64,000 nt of DNA from Clostridium ihumii AP5 (GCF_000612845.1 NZ_CCAT010000083.1:310001-374000); one strand, 5' to 3'; positions 43,441-51,054 are shown, counted from the stretch's first letter. Translations and numbers: made by a program. The notes: generated from the letters alone by a model not told the origin.

Positions 43441-43743
43441 AAGGGAATTACTTCTGTTAGAACTTATGTAAGGTATTGATGATATGAAAGGTGGGCAACG
43501 ACCAATAACCTTGAAATAACAGTTGTGGTGGAAACTTGGCACTCTAAAGAGTGGGTAAGTATTAGTAAAAGATAAAAACATTCAGGACAAGTTTTGAATG
43601 GTAAAGCTGATATGCATATCTGTGCAGTAATAACAGAAGTATTAAATGAGGTTCTCAATGAGTATACCAAACAATTAAAGTTTAATATGGTTGGTGAAAA
43701 ACATATGGTAATAAAATTAAACTTAAATAAATATAAGGTTTAA
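43441..43743 (+). pseudogene. decayed small protein, possibly Prp-like
   Basis: In one frame, with TGA TGA near 43477 and TAA at 43573, one can read ITVVVETWHSKEWVSISKR, then HSGQVLNGKADMHICAVITE and VLNEVLNEYTKQLKF, ending at 43743. The placement of a GKAD.. ICAV segment after a GH/Q-like turn recalls the ribosomal L27 protease Prp (GHA... DIVCAAVS), but this is weak. The stops make it a remnant. The surrounding 42941-43816 stretch otherwise has no supported gene. Confidence 0.4.
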
Positions 43744-43816
43744 ATGGTAAAAATATTATCAAAAGTATATTAATGTGTTAAAATTGATTTATATATTTAT
43801 AGAGGATGTGCATAAA

Positions 43817-44905
43817 GTGAATTTTGATGAATATACTAAAATAATTAAAGAAACTGTTTTAAATGAGTATCCAGCTTACTTTCAGAAAAAAATTATCAAG
43901 AGACTAAGCGAAAAAAAAGAAATTCATATTGATAGAAGACAAAAAAATGATAAAAATTTGTTAGATGTAACAATGTGTAATAGTATTAAAGATACTATGA
44001 AATATATATTAGATAATCATGATAGAACTATCAAAGAGATAGAAATGTTTGAATATGAAAAAGGCTATAGATATTGTTCAATATTCGCTATATCGAATTA
44101 TGATGATGCTTTATTAGAAAAATTGAAGGGTGTTAAAATAAAGAAATTTTCGGATGATATTACAGAATATGATAATGTTAATTTTACAGTAATGAATCCA
44201 ACATATAAAATAATGGATGATAAAACTATATTTAAATTTAGTATCTATTTAAAAAATAGAGATGATGAAAACAAAAGAATAAAATATCCAATATTGGCTA
44301 TAATACATAAAGATATTGACGCTTTAGAAATTAGATTAGATACAGTAACATTTGCATATAAAAATAAAGAATCATTTTATAAAGATAACATTAATAGTGT
44401 TCTTGCTTGGTTGCGAAGTATGCTTTGCTTTAATGAAGATTCAAGAGTTATGATTGATAATATAAACTTTGAATCAATAGTAAGATATATGAAGAAAGAA
44501 AAGGTTGATGATGTAACAATTGTTGCACTAAAGATGCGCAGAGATGGGATGATGGCATATTTAGATTCAGCATCAAATGAGGAATTAATGATACCTATAT
44601 TAGGAGAATTAAAGAAATTATTATATAAAGAAAAAGATAAGTTTGAAAAAAGCGACGATACTAAAGAAATAAAAAAAATATTAGATGACTTTATGGAGGA
44701 GATAGAAGAAACATCATCTTTGCCATCAGTAAAAATTTTATGGGAAGAAAAGAAGATAAAGATTTTATTAACACATGGTTATAAAAATGAAGAATATACT
44801 TTATTTAAGTATTCTGATGAATTAGGTGATGAGGAGATGATGAATTATGTTACCAATTATATTATCGGATGTAAAAAAGAACTTGATAAAAAGTGCGATA
44901 ATTAA
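43817..44905 (+). CDS. unrecognised 362-aa protein, first gene of the nuclease cassette
   Basis: A soluble, charged protein (many Lys/Asp/Glu) with no signal peptide, membrane helix or familiar motif. A central beta-rich part (FTVMNPTYKIMDDKTIFKFSIYLKNRDDENKRIKYPILAIIHKDIDALEIRLDTV) resembles a small recognition or scaffold domain. A helical part with DSRVMIDNINFESIVRYMKKEKVDDVTIVALKMRRDG follows. The frame is open from GTG 43775, but AGAGG points to GTG 43817. Its last 59 bases overlap the next gene, so the products are probably made together and may interact. Function is unknown; context suggests a partner of the downstream nuclease. Confidence 0.7.
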   Translation: MNFDEYTKIIKETVLNEYPAYFQKKIIKRLSEKKEIHIDRRQKNDKNLLDVTMCNSIKDTMKYILDNHDRTIKEIEMFEYEKGYRYCSIFAISNYDDALLEKLKGVKIKKFSDDITEYDNVNFTVMNPTYKIMDDKTIFKFSIYLKNRDDENKRIKYPILAIIHKDIDALEIRLDTVTFAYKNKESFYKDNINSVLAWLRSMLCFNEDSRVMIDNINFESIVRYMKKEKVDDVTIVALKMRRDGMMAYLDSASNEELMIPILGELKKLLYKEKDKFEKSDDTKEIKKILDDFMEEIEETSSLPSVKILWEEKKIKILLTHGYKNEEYTLFKYSDELGDEEMMNYVTNYIIGCKKELDKKCDN

Positions 44906-45218
44906 TGAATATAGAATAGATTTATTGATTGATAATATGAAGTTTTGGAAAAAAGGAAAAGATATATATCCTAATAATATAAAATCTATAATTAATTCAG
45001 ATTATCCAGTGGTATATAAAGTTTTGGATGAAATCAAGAAGATGGGAATATTAGAATATAGATTTGAAGTATATTGTAGTATATGTAATAAGTATCTTGA
45101 TATAAAACAATTAAAAAGTTTAAATGAGTTTCCGAAGGACTTGTATTGTGATGAAAATCATAAGTTGAATCCTGTTGATAATACAATACTTATTTATAAG
45201 GTGATACGTGATGAGTAG
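44847..45218 (+). CDS. 123-aa winged-helix-like protein with C-terminal zinc ribbon
   Basis: The N-terminal 70 residues look like a winged helix (YPNNIKSIINSDYPVVYKVLDEIKKMGILEYRFEVY). The C-terminus has Cys77-x2-Cys80 and Cys101-x3-His105, a zinc-ribbon pattern. It overlaps the upstream gene by 59 bases and the downstream nuclease start by 8. GAGGAG lies about ten bases before the ATG. It could be the DNA- or RNA-sensing adaptor of a three-protein complex. No named family is recognised. Confidence 0.7.
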   Translation: MLPIILSDVKKNLIKSAIINEYRIDLLIDNMKFWKKGKDIYPNNIKSIINSDYPVVYKVLDEIKKMGILEYRFEVYCSICNKYLDIKQLKSLNEFPKDLYCDENHKLNPVDNTILIYKVIRDE

Positions 45219-45978
45219 GGGATTAAGTACTGCTGATATTATAAAATTAAAAGAAAATGATAAAGAAAAAGTAGAGGAATTTTATAAATTTTCCTCATGG
45301 ACTGATGATGATTATAAAGAATATGATATTTTATTAAAACAGCTTAAATATAGTTATGGAAAGTGTAAGGATGATTGTAAAGAAAAAATAGTGACTAAAA
45401 GTAAGGGCGATGCTTTAGAAGATATAGTTAATTTTATTATTGAAAGAAGTTATTTTCTTGAGGTATATCCTAATAAAAGAACGTCTACTAATGAAATTGA
45501 CCAATTAATAGTAATTAGTGATTATGGTAAACAAAGTATATATTCTCAAGGCTTCTCGAGAGAGCTACTACAATTTCGAGGAGATTTCTTTTTAGGTGAA
45601 TGTAAAAATTATGATGATTCAGTCGGAGTAACCTGGGTTGGAAAGTTTAATACTTTATTAAAAGTATGTGGAGATTGTAAATTTGGAATAATATTTTCTT
45701 ATAAAGGCTTAACTGGTAGTGAAAACAAGTGGGAAGCTGCTCATGGTCTCACAAAAGTAATTTATAAGGTTTCAGATGAAGGAGATAAAAAATATATACT
45801 TGATTTTAATATTAATGATTTTAAAAAACTTAATAACAAAGATACTAATTTTTTTAAAATGATTAAAGCTAAAAAATTAGCTCTTTCTACTGCATGCAAA
45901 TCTGAGGCATTATATTATGATTGCGATGAAAAGGAAGAATTAGAGACTATTTATAAAGAAATGATTAATGGCAGATAA
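45211..45978 (+). CDS. PD-(D/E)XK nuclease family protein (restriction-endonuclease-like)
   Basis: A 255-residue protein with a nuclease core: Glu70 in KGDALEDIVNFII, Asp97 in RTSTNEIDQLIVIS, and Glu130-x-Lys132 in DFFLGECKNYDDSVGVTWVGKF. These match the E...D...ExK active site of Mrr-like and related restriction folds. The tail LLKVCGDCKFGIIFSYKGLTG is also seen in such proteins. AAGGTG six bases upstream selects the ATG at 45211 over the adjacent GTG. It ends the three-gene overlap cassette and is followed by a terminator. It probably cuts foreign nucleic acid. The 64-residue N-terminal helical part is unassigned. Confidence 0.82.
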   Translation: MSRGLSTADIIKLKENDKEKVEEFYKFSSWTDDDYKEYDILLKQLKYSYGKCKDDCKEKIVTKSKGDALEDIVNFIIERSYFLEVYPNKRTSTNEIDQLIVISDYGKQSIYSQGFSRELLQFRGDFFLGECKNYDDSVGVTWVGKFNTLLKVCGDCKFGIIFSYKGLTGSENKWEAAHGLTKVIYKVSDEGDKKYILDFNINDFKKLNNKDTNFFKMIKAKKLALSTACKSEALYYDCDEKEELETIYKEMINGR

Positions 45979-46040
45979 ATAAATTATATAAGAATACTGA
46001 TGATAATTATTATTAAAAAATTGATAAATGCATTTATCTA

Positions 46041-46067
46041 AAAGCATCTTGCATAGATGCTTTTTTT
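46041..46067 (+). terminator. terminator of the nuclease cassette
   Basis: AAAGCATCT pairs with AGATGCTTT around a TGCAT loop, followed by more T residues (TTTTTTTATG). Confidence 0.88.
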
Positions 46068-46108
46068 ATGCTTAGGAAAGTATAAAAAATTTAAACATAG
46101 TAATATTG

Positions 46109-46263
46109 ATGGATTATAAAGGTGAAAATTATACAAAAATATTGTAACTAATTTAGTAGTATCATCTTTTGGTGTATATAACAAGGATAAAAAGAAAATC
46201 TATGTCAAAGAGAATTACAGAATAGTAGATACTTCACTACAAGGTGGACAAAAAAATATATGA
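46109..46263 (+). pseudogene. possible frameshifted gene fragment
   Basis: A short frame beginning MDYKGENYTKI (46109) stops quickly. A one-base shift continues as VTNLVVSSFGVYNKDKKKIYV and then KENYRIVDTSLQGGQKNI to TGA at 46261. It reads like the remains of one protein, but the family is not recognised and the shift could be chance. Confidence 0.25.
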
Positions 46264-46293
46264 AATTTGAAACGATATCAAAACTTAAAAGTA

Positions 46294-46364
46294 TTGACAC
46301 CGATTAAATCATAACGTAAAATCAGTATATAGAATGGTTTCTAAACTTAGTGTCAAAAGTTTAG
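46294..46364 (+). promoter_or_regulatory. promoter and operator/res-like inverted repeat of the recombinase
   Basis: TTGACA (46294-46299) and TAAAAT (46317-46322) with 17-base spacing form a good promoter. Just downstream CTAAACTT (46341-46348) and AAGTTTAG (46357-46364) form an inverted repeat, with GTGTCAA between them also complementary to TTGACAC at 46294. Small serine recombinases often bind such sites as both res subsites and operators, giving autoregulation. Confidence 0.55.
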
Positions 46365-46386
46365 ACTGAGAAATGAGGTTTTAATT

Positions 46387-46974
46387 ATGATTTATGGATA
46401 TGCAAGAGTTTCAACAAAAGGACAGGCTAATGATGGAAACAGTTTAGAAAGTCAGATAGAGAAGTTAAAAGAGAATGGAGTAGATAAGGTATATCAAGAT
46501 TCTTTTACAGGAACTAAAACAGATAGACCAGAGTTTACAAAGCTATTGAATAAGCTAAAAGATGGAGATACATTAGTAGTATGTAAGCTCGACCGATTTG
46601 CTAGAAGCATGACTCAAGGAAGCGAACTTGTTAATGAGTTGCTTAAAAAGGGAATTAAAGTGAATATTTTAAATATAGGGGTTATGGATAACACTCCAGC
46701 TTCAAAGTTGATAAGAAATATATTCTTTAGTTTTGCAGAGTTTGAGCGAGATATGATAATTGAAAGAACACAAGAGGGAAAAGCGATAGCAAGAACTAAG
46801 GAAGGCTTTAAAGAAGGCAGACCTAAGTCATATACAGATAAACAATTGCAACATGCTTTGAGCTTACTATCAGTAAATGGTGGAGAGAAAAGTTATAGCG
46901 AGGTTGTTGAAATTACAGGAATATCAAAAAGCACTCTCATAAGAGAAAACAATAAAAGAAAAATAAAAAAATAA
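46387..46974 (+). CDS. serine recombinase, small resolvase/invertase family
   Basis: A 195-residue recombinase. The catalytic domain has YGYARVST with nucleophile Ser9, DSFTGTKTDRPEFTKLLNKLKDGDTLVVCKLDRFARS with the active-site arginines, and FSFAEFERDMIIERTQEG. A C-terminal helix-turn-helix is present (SYSEVVEITGISKSTLIRENN). It matches Tn3/Gin-type resolvases in length; large serine integrases are over 450 residues. It may resolve multimers, invert DNA or move the element, and is the only recombinase in the 7.7-kb insertion. GAGG precedes ATG. Confidence 0.93.
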   Translation: MIYGYARVSTKGQANDGNSLESQIEKLKENGVDKVYQDSFTGTKTDRPEFTKLLNKLKDGDTLVVCKLDRFARSMTQGSELVNELLKKGIKVNILNIGVMDNTPASKLIRNIFFSFAEFERDMIIERTQEGKAIARTKEGFKEGRPKSYTDKQLQHALSLLSVNGGEKSYSEVVEITGISKSTLIRENNKRKIKK

Positions 46975-46990
46975 TGAAGATAAATTAAGG

Positions 46991-47029
46991 GATTTGGACA
47001 AAAATAAAAAATTGTTCAAATCTTTTTTT
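46991..47029 (+). terminator. terminator after the recombinase
   Basis: GATTTGGACAA pairs with TTGTTCAAATC (one G-U pair), followed by TTTTTTTG. Confidence 0.82.
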
Positions 47030-47159
47030 GTTAAAGTTTACTCTGCAAAAAAGATTTATACAATATAAACATAAGGCAATTATAAAAAAGTGAATTAATT
47101 ATAGTTGCAGAATTAAAAGAAATAAAATGAAAATTTTAATCAAAAGGAGAATATCAAAT

Positions 47160-47336
47160 ATGAAAGATTTAAACAAACATGAAGATTTTAAAATTACTTT
47201 AACACCAATTGATACAACAAGAAAGGAGCCTAAAGTAGCTTTTGGAGAACCACTAAAAAACTATAAAATGATGCTAATGGAAGAAGAAGAAAGAGAGTAT
47301 CGAAGAATACAAAGGGAAAATCGTTACTATTATTAA
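47160..47336 (+). CDS. 58-aa hypothetical protein
   Basis: A small, highly charged protein (MKDLNKHEDFKITLTPIDTT..., ending with EEEEREYRRIQRENRYYY). AAGGAG nine bases upstream selects the ATG at 47160 over one 11 codons earlier. The Arg/Glu-rich tail suggests a coiled coil. A small stem (TGGAGC/GCTCCA, 47342-47357) follows. It lies between the recombinase and the helicase, and its family is not recognised. Small proteins of this kind occur on clostridial plasmids and could be accessory to the helicase or a regulator. Confidence 0.5.
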   Translation: MKDLNKHEDFKITLTPIDTTRKEPKVAFGEPLKNYKMMLMEEEEREYRRIQRENRYYY

Positions 47337-47441
47337 GATGTTGGAGCTTATGCTCCAGCAATCTTACTCCTAAAAACACTATGAACTAAATACATACTAT
47401 GAAAATAACATAGTTAAAAATTTTTAGGAGGTTGTTAACAA

Positions 47442-48719
47442 ATGAAAAAATTAACTGTTAACGAAATTATAAAAAATGAAGGGATAATGCTTCATAAGAA
47501 CAAAATAAATTTAATTGTAGTGCCAGCTGGAAGTGGTAAAACATATTATGTATTTAATACTTTGCTGAATCCATCTGAACGAAGCGTTTATTTATGTGAT
47601 ACAAGCAATTTAAAAGATTCAGTTTTAAAAGATGAAATATTTAAAGATAAAGTAATTGCGGTAGACGGATTTAAACATGGATTTGATTTAGACAAATATA
47701 ACTGTACCGTAATGACATATGCCAAATGGTTTTACGAAAGAGATAAGCCTAAATATGCAGATGTTAAAACTATTGTATGTGATGAAATTCATAATCTATA
47801 CAAATATAAAGACAGATTTGATAATAAAGACAAGGAAATAGAACATTATACTCAAGTTATTCAGGATATTCATTCAAGAGCCCAAAACGGCATTCAAGTT
47901 GTAGGTTTCACTGCAACACATGAAAGGATAAAAAGAGAAATGAACTGGTTATTGCCTAAAGATGATTCAGAAATATCCTGTATTTCTAATGATAATTGGA
48001 ATGTAATTAATTTATCCAATAGAGATGATATAAGAAGACTTCATTCAGATTTCACATTTTTCTTTAATAATTACAGAAACTTAAACCATTATTTAAAAGC
48101 TTACAATGGCTTCAAGTATGGTAAAAAGGCGCTAATATACACAAATAGGATTACTAAATGTCAAGACATGATTAAAATTTGTGAATCCGTTGGATTGAGT
48201 TCAATAGCATTATGGAGTATGAGTAATGGAAATCATCCAATGAATGATGAACAAAAAAGTGTAAGAAAGAGCATTATAACTACTGGACTTATTCCATCAC
48301 CTTATCAAGTTTTGATTATTAATGGAGCATATGAAACAGGAATCAATATTAAAGATGAAGATATAGAAATAATGATTTGCAATGATACTCAAACTGATAC
48401 ACAAATACAGTCACGCTCAAGAATTAGAAAGGATATCAAAGCTGAAATATTTAAGGCTAAAAATTGTATTGATGATATTAAAATATCTGTTCCTAAAGAA
48501 TATTTGGAAAGACCATTGACTGCAAAAGATAAAAAAGAATTATGTAAAATAGTAAATGTATATGGTGAGATGAAAAGCATTTTAAAGTGGACTAGTATTA
48601 AGCAAATTGTAATCAATAGTGGATATGAAGTAAAGGATGGTACTATTAGAATTAACAAGAAAAGAACTAGAGTAGATACTATAACAGATTTGGATTCAAG
48701 TAAAAGAATTTTTGAATAA
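47442..48719 (+). CDS. superfamily 2 DEAH-type helicase
   Basis: A 425-residue ATPase. Motif I is VPAGSGKTYYVFNTLL (about residues 27-42), motif II CDEIHNLY, motif III VGFTATHER, and the second domain has ALIYTNRITKCQDMIKIC, IINGAYETGINIKDEDIEIMI (motif V) and TDTQIQSRSRIRKD (motif VI). It is a compact SF2 protein without extra domains, of a type I associate with phage and plasmid genes. It may unwind nucleic acid for replication of the element or serve a defence module with the nuclease or the RES protein. GGAGG and ATG are well spaced. Confidence 0.85.
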   Translation: MKKLTVNEIIKNEGIMLHKNKINLIVVPAGSGKTYYVFNTLLNPSERSVYLCDTSNLKDSVLKDEIFKDKVIAVDGFKHGFDLDKYNCTVMTYAKWFYERDKPKYADVKTIVCDEIHNLYKYKDRFDNKDKEIEHYTQVIQDIHSRAQNGIQVVGFTATHERIKREMNWLLPKDDSEISCISNDNWNVINLSNRDDIRRLHSDFTFFFNNYRNLNHYLKAYNGFKYGKKALIYTNRITKCQDMIKICESVGLSSIALWSMSNGNHPMNDEQKSVRKSIITTGLIPSPYQVLIINGAYETGINIKDEDIEIMICNDTQTDTQIQSRSRIRKDIKAEIFKAKNCIDDIKISVPKEYLERPLTAKDKKELCKIVNVYGEMKSILKWTSIKQIVINSGYEVKDGTIRINKKRTRVDTITDLDSSKRIFE

Positions 48720-48726
48720 TTAAGAG

Positions 48727-48790
48727 TGTACACAAAATACAGCACTAGCTATATATTTCTATAAGTAGTGGGTATATTTGTGTACATTTT
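48727..48790. terminator. long hairpin after the helicase
   Basis: TGTACACAAAATAC and GTATATTTGTGTACA form an imperfect stem, followed by TTTTAATTG. It probably ends the helicase transcript. The rest of the 340-base gap to the RES gene has only a possible 12-codon minus-strand frame. Confidence 0.7.
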
Positions 48791-48834
48791 AATTGAAAAG
48801 GGATTTGACATAATCTTTGCTTACTGCGTGCACT

Positions 48835-48873
48835 TCAGATACTCACTGCGCTACGCTTGTTCGTTATGGTCAT
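48835..48873 (-). CDS. possible 12-aa leader-like peptide
   Basis: On the minus strand AGGAGGG stands eight bases before an ATG that opens a 12-codon frame (MTITNKRSAVSI, then TGA). The ribosome site is strong, but such short frames can be chance. It lies between the helicase and RES genes. Confidence 0.2.
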   Translation of the reverse strand: MTITNKRSAVSI

Positions 48874-49060
48874 ATTAATATCCCTCCTGTTTTTTAGAAA
48901 AAAATGATGCTTGTTTTCTAGATGGACAACACCATATTTGTAAACACACAACATCCCAAATGAAGTTTTATGTGAAAGTAAAATAATGTAAAAGGATTGC
49001 GAAGTTGAAGTATATATCATGTGATATAATTAAACAAAAATGTAATTTGGAGGAATAATA

Positions 49061-49951
49061 ATGTTTGATACTGAAAACGTACCATCATTAATTAAAACAT
49101 ATAAGGAAAAGTGGGAAGAATTTAGAGAAGCATTAATTAATGATGAAGTTCAATATTTTAATTTGAAAAAAGCAAAAGAAATAACTTTTTTATCAGTTTT
49201 AGATAATATGATGAAATATGAAAAAGATAATAATCTTATAAAAATACCTTTTATAGTATTAAATCGTCATTATAGTTTTTGTAGAGCGACTGAGTTTGAT
49301 AAAATTAAGGATAAAGAACCGTTATCAATTGAAAGATTTTTACCCAATAAGGATTATATCAAAGATGATAATAGATTTAGTCCTAAAGGCATAGAATATT
49401 TATATTTAGCTTGCAAGGCAAGATGGGGAGAAGAAAAAAAATATAAATACATAGAAGAAGTTGCTATGAAAGAAGTGCGAGCAAAAGATAGAAAAAGATA
49501 TGGAATTAGTAAATTTAGAATACCTGAAAAATTACAAACTTTTGATAAAAATATTATTGATTTAACAATAGCAGATAATAAATCATTTGAGGAAATTGAA
49601 AAGAATTTTATTTTCCAAATTAAGGATGCTAAAACAAAGGAAGCTCGACATAGTGAAGTAGAAAAATTAGCATTAAAAATATATTTTAAACTCATGTCAG
49701 AAGAATTATTTAAACCGATAAAAACTGATGATAAAAGTAATCAATATAAGCCATTTCACTGTTTGGCTGAATATTTTAAACAATTGGGATTTGATGGATT
49801 AATGTTTAAAAGTACTGTATGTAATAATGGACATGGTAAAAACATTGTATTGTTTGATAAATACTATGCTGAACCATTTGAATATGCAATAATTGACATG
49901 CCATATGTTGAACCAATGAAATATAAAATATTTCAAAGAAATAATAAATAA
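49061..49951 (+). CDS. RES-domain protein (possible NAD-degrading toxin)
   Basis: A 296-residue protein. Its middle and end fit the RES fold: YSFCRATEFDKI, DNRFSPKGIEYLYLACKARWGE (the R.SP.G..YLY signature), then PFHCLAEYFKQLGFDGLMFKSTVCNNGHGKNIVLF (the typical Y.S.....G.N.VLF end). Characterised RES toxins degrade NAD+. The first 70 residues are a helical extension. No Xre-type antitoxin gene lies beside it, so it may be a defence effector or an orphan. GGAGG before ATG. It is the last cargo gene of the 7.7-kb insertion. Confidence 0.75.
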   Translation: MFDTENVPSLIKTYKEKWEEFREALINDEVQYFNLKKAKEITFLSVLDNMMKYEKDNNLIKIPFIVLNRHYSFCRATEFDKIKDKEPLSIERFLPNKDYIKDDNRFSPKGIEYLYLACKARWGEEKKYKYIEEVAMKEVRAKDRKRYGISKFRIPEKLQTFDKNIIDLTIADNKSFEEIEKNFIFQIKDAKTKEARHSEVEKLALKIYFKLMSEELFKPIKTDDKSNQYKPFHCLAEYFKQLGFDGLMFKSTVCNNGHGKNIVLFDKYYAEPFEYAIIDMPYVEPMKYKIFQRNNK

Positions 49952-50057
49952 GGAAAGTCGCTATTATATTTGTTTTTTATGTGATTATTCATTGAGTTAT
50001 GCATAAAATTAACTTTTCATTGAAATATATTGTGAGATAATATATAATTTCACTAAG

Positions 50058-50110
50058 GCATACAATCAAGATGCATTGACTTATGCAGTATTCTTGATTA
50101 CGGTGTATGC
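50058..50110. repeat. inverted repeat near the right end of the insertion
   Basis: GCATACAATCAAGA and TCTTGATTACGGTGTATGC are imperfect complements (a CGG bulge) around TGCATTGACTTATGCA, itself palindromic. There is no T-run, so it may be a recombination or replication site rather than a terminator. Confidence 0.45.
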
Positions 50111-50192
50111 TCTGATTTTATCAAAGAAGAAAAATATCTGAAATGGATATTAATATATAGACTTTACAAACTCAAAAAAGACCTTCAAAGCA

Positions 50193-50336
50193 GTAAAAAT
50201 GATTCCAGATACATACACTGCAATTGATGAAGAGACAGCTAAGAAAATGCAAAAAATGTTAGACTTACTTGAAGATGATGATGACGTTCAAGAAGTTTAC
50301 CACAATGCAGAATTCCCAGAAGGATGGGAAGAATAA
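50193..50336 (+). pseudogene. displaced yebC 3' end (codons 199-245)
   Basis: Bases identical to the last 144 bp of yebC (42482-42625), including stop codon, with no start or upstream coding sequence. This is the expected scar if the element replaced the gene's 3' end on integration. Confidence 0.92.
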
Positions 50337-50424
50337 TTCAATAGGTATATGTGAATCACTTCTTATTAAATATAGGAAGTGATTTTTTGCGTTTAAATAC
50401 TTTTGTAAAAAATTAAATTAGTGA

Positions 50425-50645
50425 TATGGATTGATAGATGATGTTTAAATCATTATTCGTAAAAACTTCAAAGAAACTCTAAATGTCTTTTCATTTAATT
50501 TTTAAGACTTCCCACTGAAGCGACGTCCTGTCTGGTGCAGTGGCTAATCCGTCCTTGGATTAGGTCATAAAAATTAAATAAAAATCCAATAAGATTTTCT
50601 AAATCAGTTTTAAAAGAAATACTTATTTAAACATCACTATCCATA
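50425..50645. repeat. 221-bp MITE-like element, copy 2
   Basis: This is the second full copy of the element at 42714, lying inside the right repeat. Inner stems CCACTG/CAGTGG and CTAATCC/GGATTAG are unchanged. One T-to-C change falls in the outer stem, producing a mismatch. Confidence 0.75.
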
Positions 50646-50810
50646 AATATAACTTAACAAATTTGCAATAATAAGACATAGAAAAAATTATATCAAGAAA
50701 GATACTTACTAAAAACATAGATTTTAATTCTTTTATGTAGCCAGGGGTTTTAACCCCGGAGAATTATAATGTGAATATAAATTTAAGAATTATAATTAAA
50801 TTAGCGCCAC

Positions 50811-50849
50811 GGATAGATGATGTTTAAATCGTTATTCGTAAAAATTAAA
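50811..50849. repeat. left-end fragment of the MITE-like element
   Basis: GGATAGATGATGTTTAAATC followed by GTTATTCGTAAAAATTAA matches the left terminal part of the other two copies. The core and right end are missing, so it is a solo end or relic. GGGGTTTTAACCCC, a small hairpin, stands about 55 bases upstream. No gene is seen in 50652-51025. Confidence 0.6.
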
Positions 50850-51025
50850 TATTTGTAGTAGCTAATTTATTTTATAGTTTTTAAAATTAGTTAAGATTGA
50901 AAGGTGAGTTGGTAAGTTGTTATTTGAAGTTTTTTAAATACAAATAATAAGGTGCAATAATTTAACCATTAAATGTGAATGATGTTAATTTTACGTGACT
51001 ACTATTAACAAAGTATTAACATTAT

Positions 51026-51054
51026 TTGACATAAAACTAATAATTTGGTATATT
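51026..51054 (+). promoter_or_regulatory. promoter of ocd
   Basis: TTGACA (51026-51031) and TATATT (51049-51054) with 17-base spacing. The 120-base leader then has the hairpin TGAACTTTT/AGAGTTCA and the G+C-rich palindrome TTCGGCCGAA (51126-51135), both possible regulatory sites. Confidence 0.65.

Larger units (their letters stand above)
42482..50192. mobile_element. 7.7-kb insertion at the yebC 3' end
   Basis: One 459-bp repeat plus 7252 bp of unique DNA. The inserted genes are unlike the chromosomal core around them: an overlapping nuclease cassette (43817-45978), a serine recombinase (46387), a small protein (47160), a DEAH helicase (47442), a RES-domain protein (49061) and decayed fragments. 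The displaced original yebC 3' end stands at 50193-50336. The pattern fits site-specific integration at codon 199 of yebC with replacement of the gene's end, or single-crossover integration of a plasmid carrying that end. No tyrosine integrase, replication or conjugation genes are seen. Confidence 0.75.
50193..50651. repeat. 459-bp direct repeat, right copy
   Basis: The partner of 42482-42940, same length and no gaps. Differences by eye: TATATA to TATATG, TTGAAT to TTAAAT, one T to C in the core stem, AAATTC to AAATCC, and TTTTTAAAG to TTTTAAAAG. Weaker similarity between the two flanks runs for about 50 bp further. Confidence 0.93.

Noticed and set aside
46387-46974. Small serine recombinase as a large serine integrase responsible for insertion
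   Set aside because: At 195 residues it lacks the long C-terminal domain of integrases. It may be only a resolvase.
50741-50760. GGGGTTTTAACCCC hairpin as a terminator
   Set aside because: It has no T-run and no gene directly upstream. It may belong to the repeat boundary.
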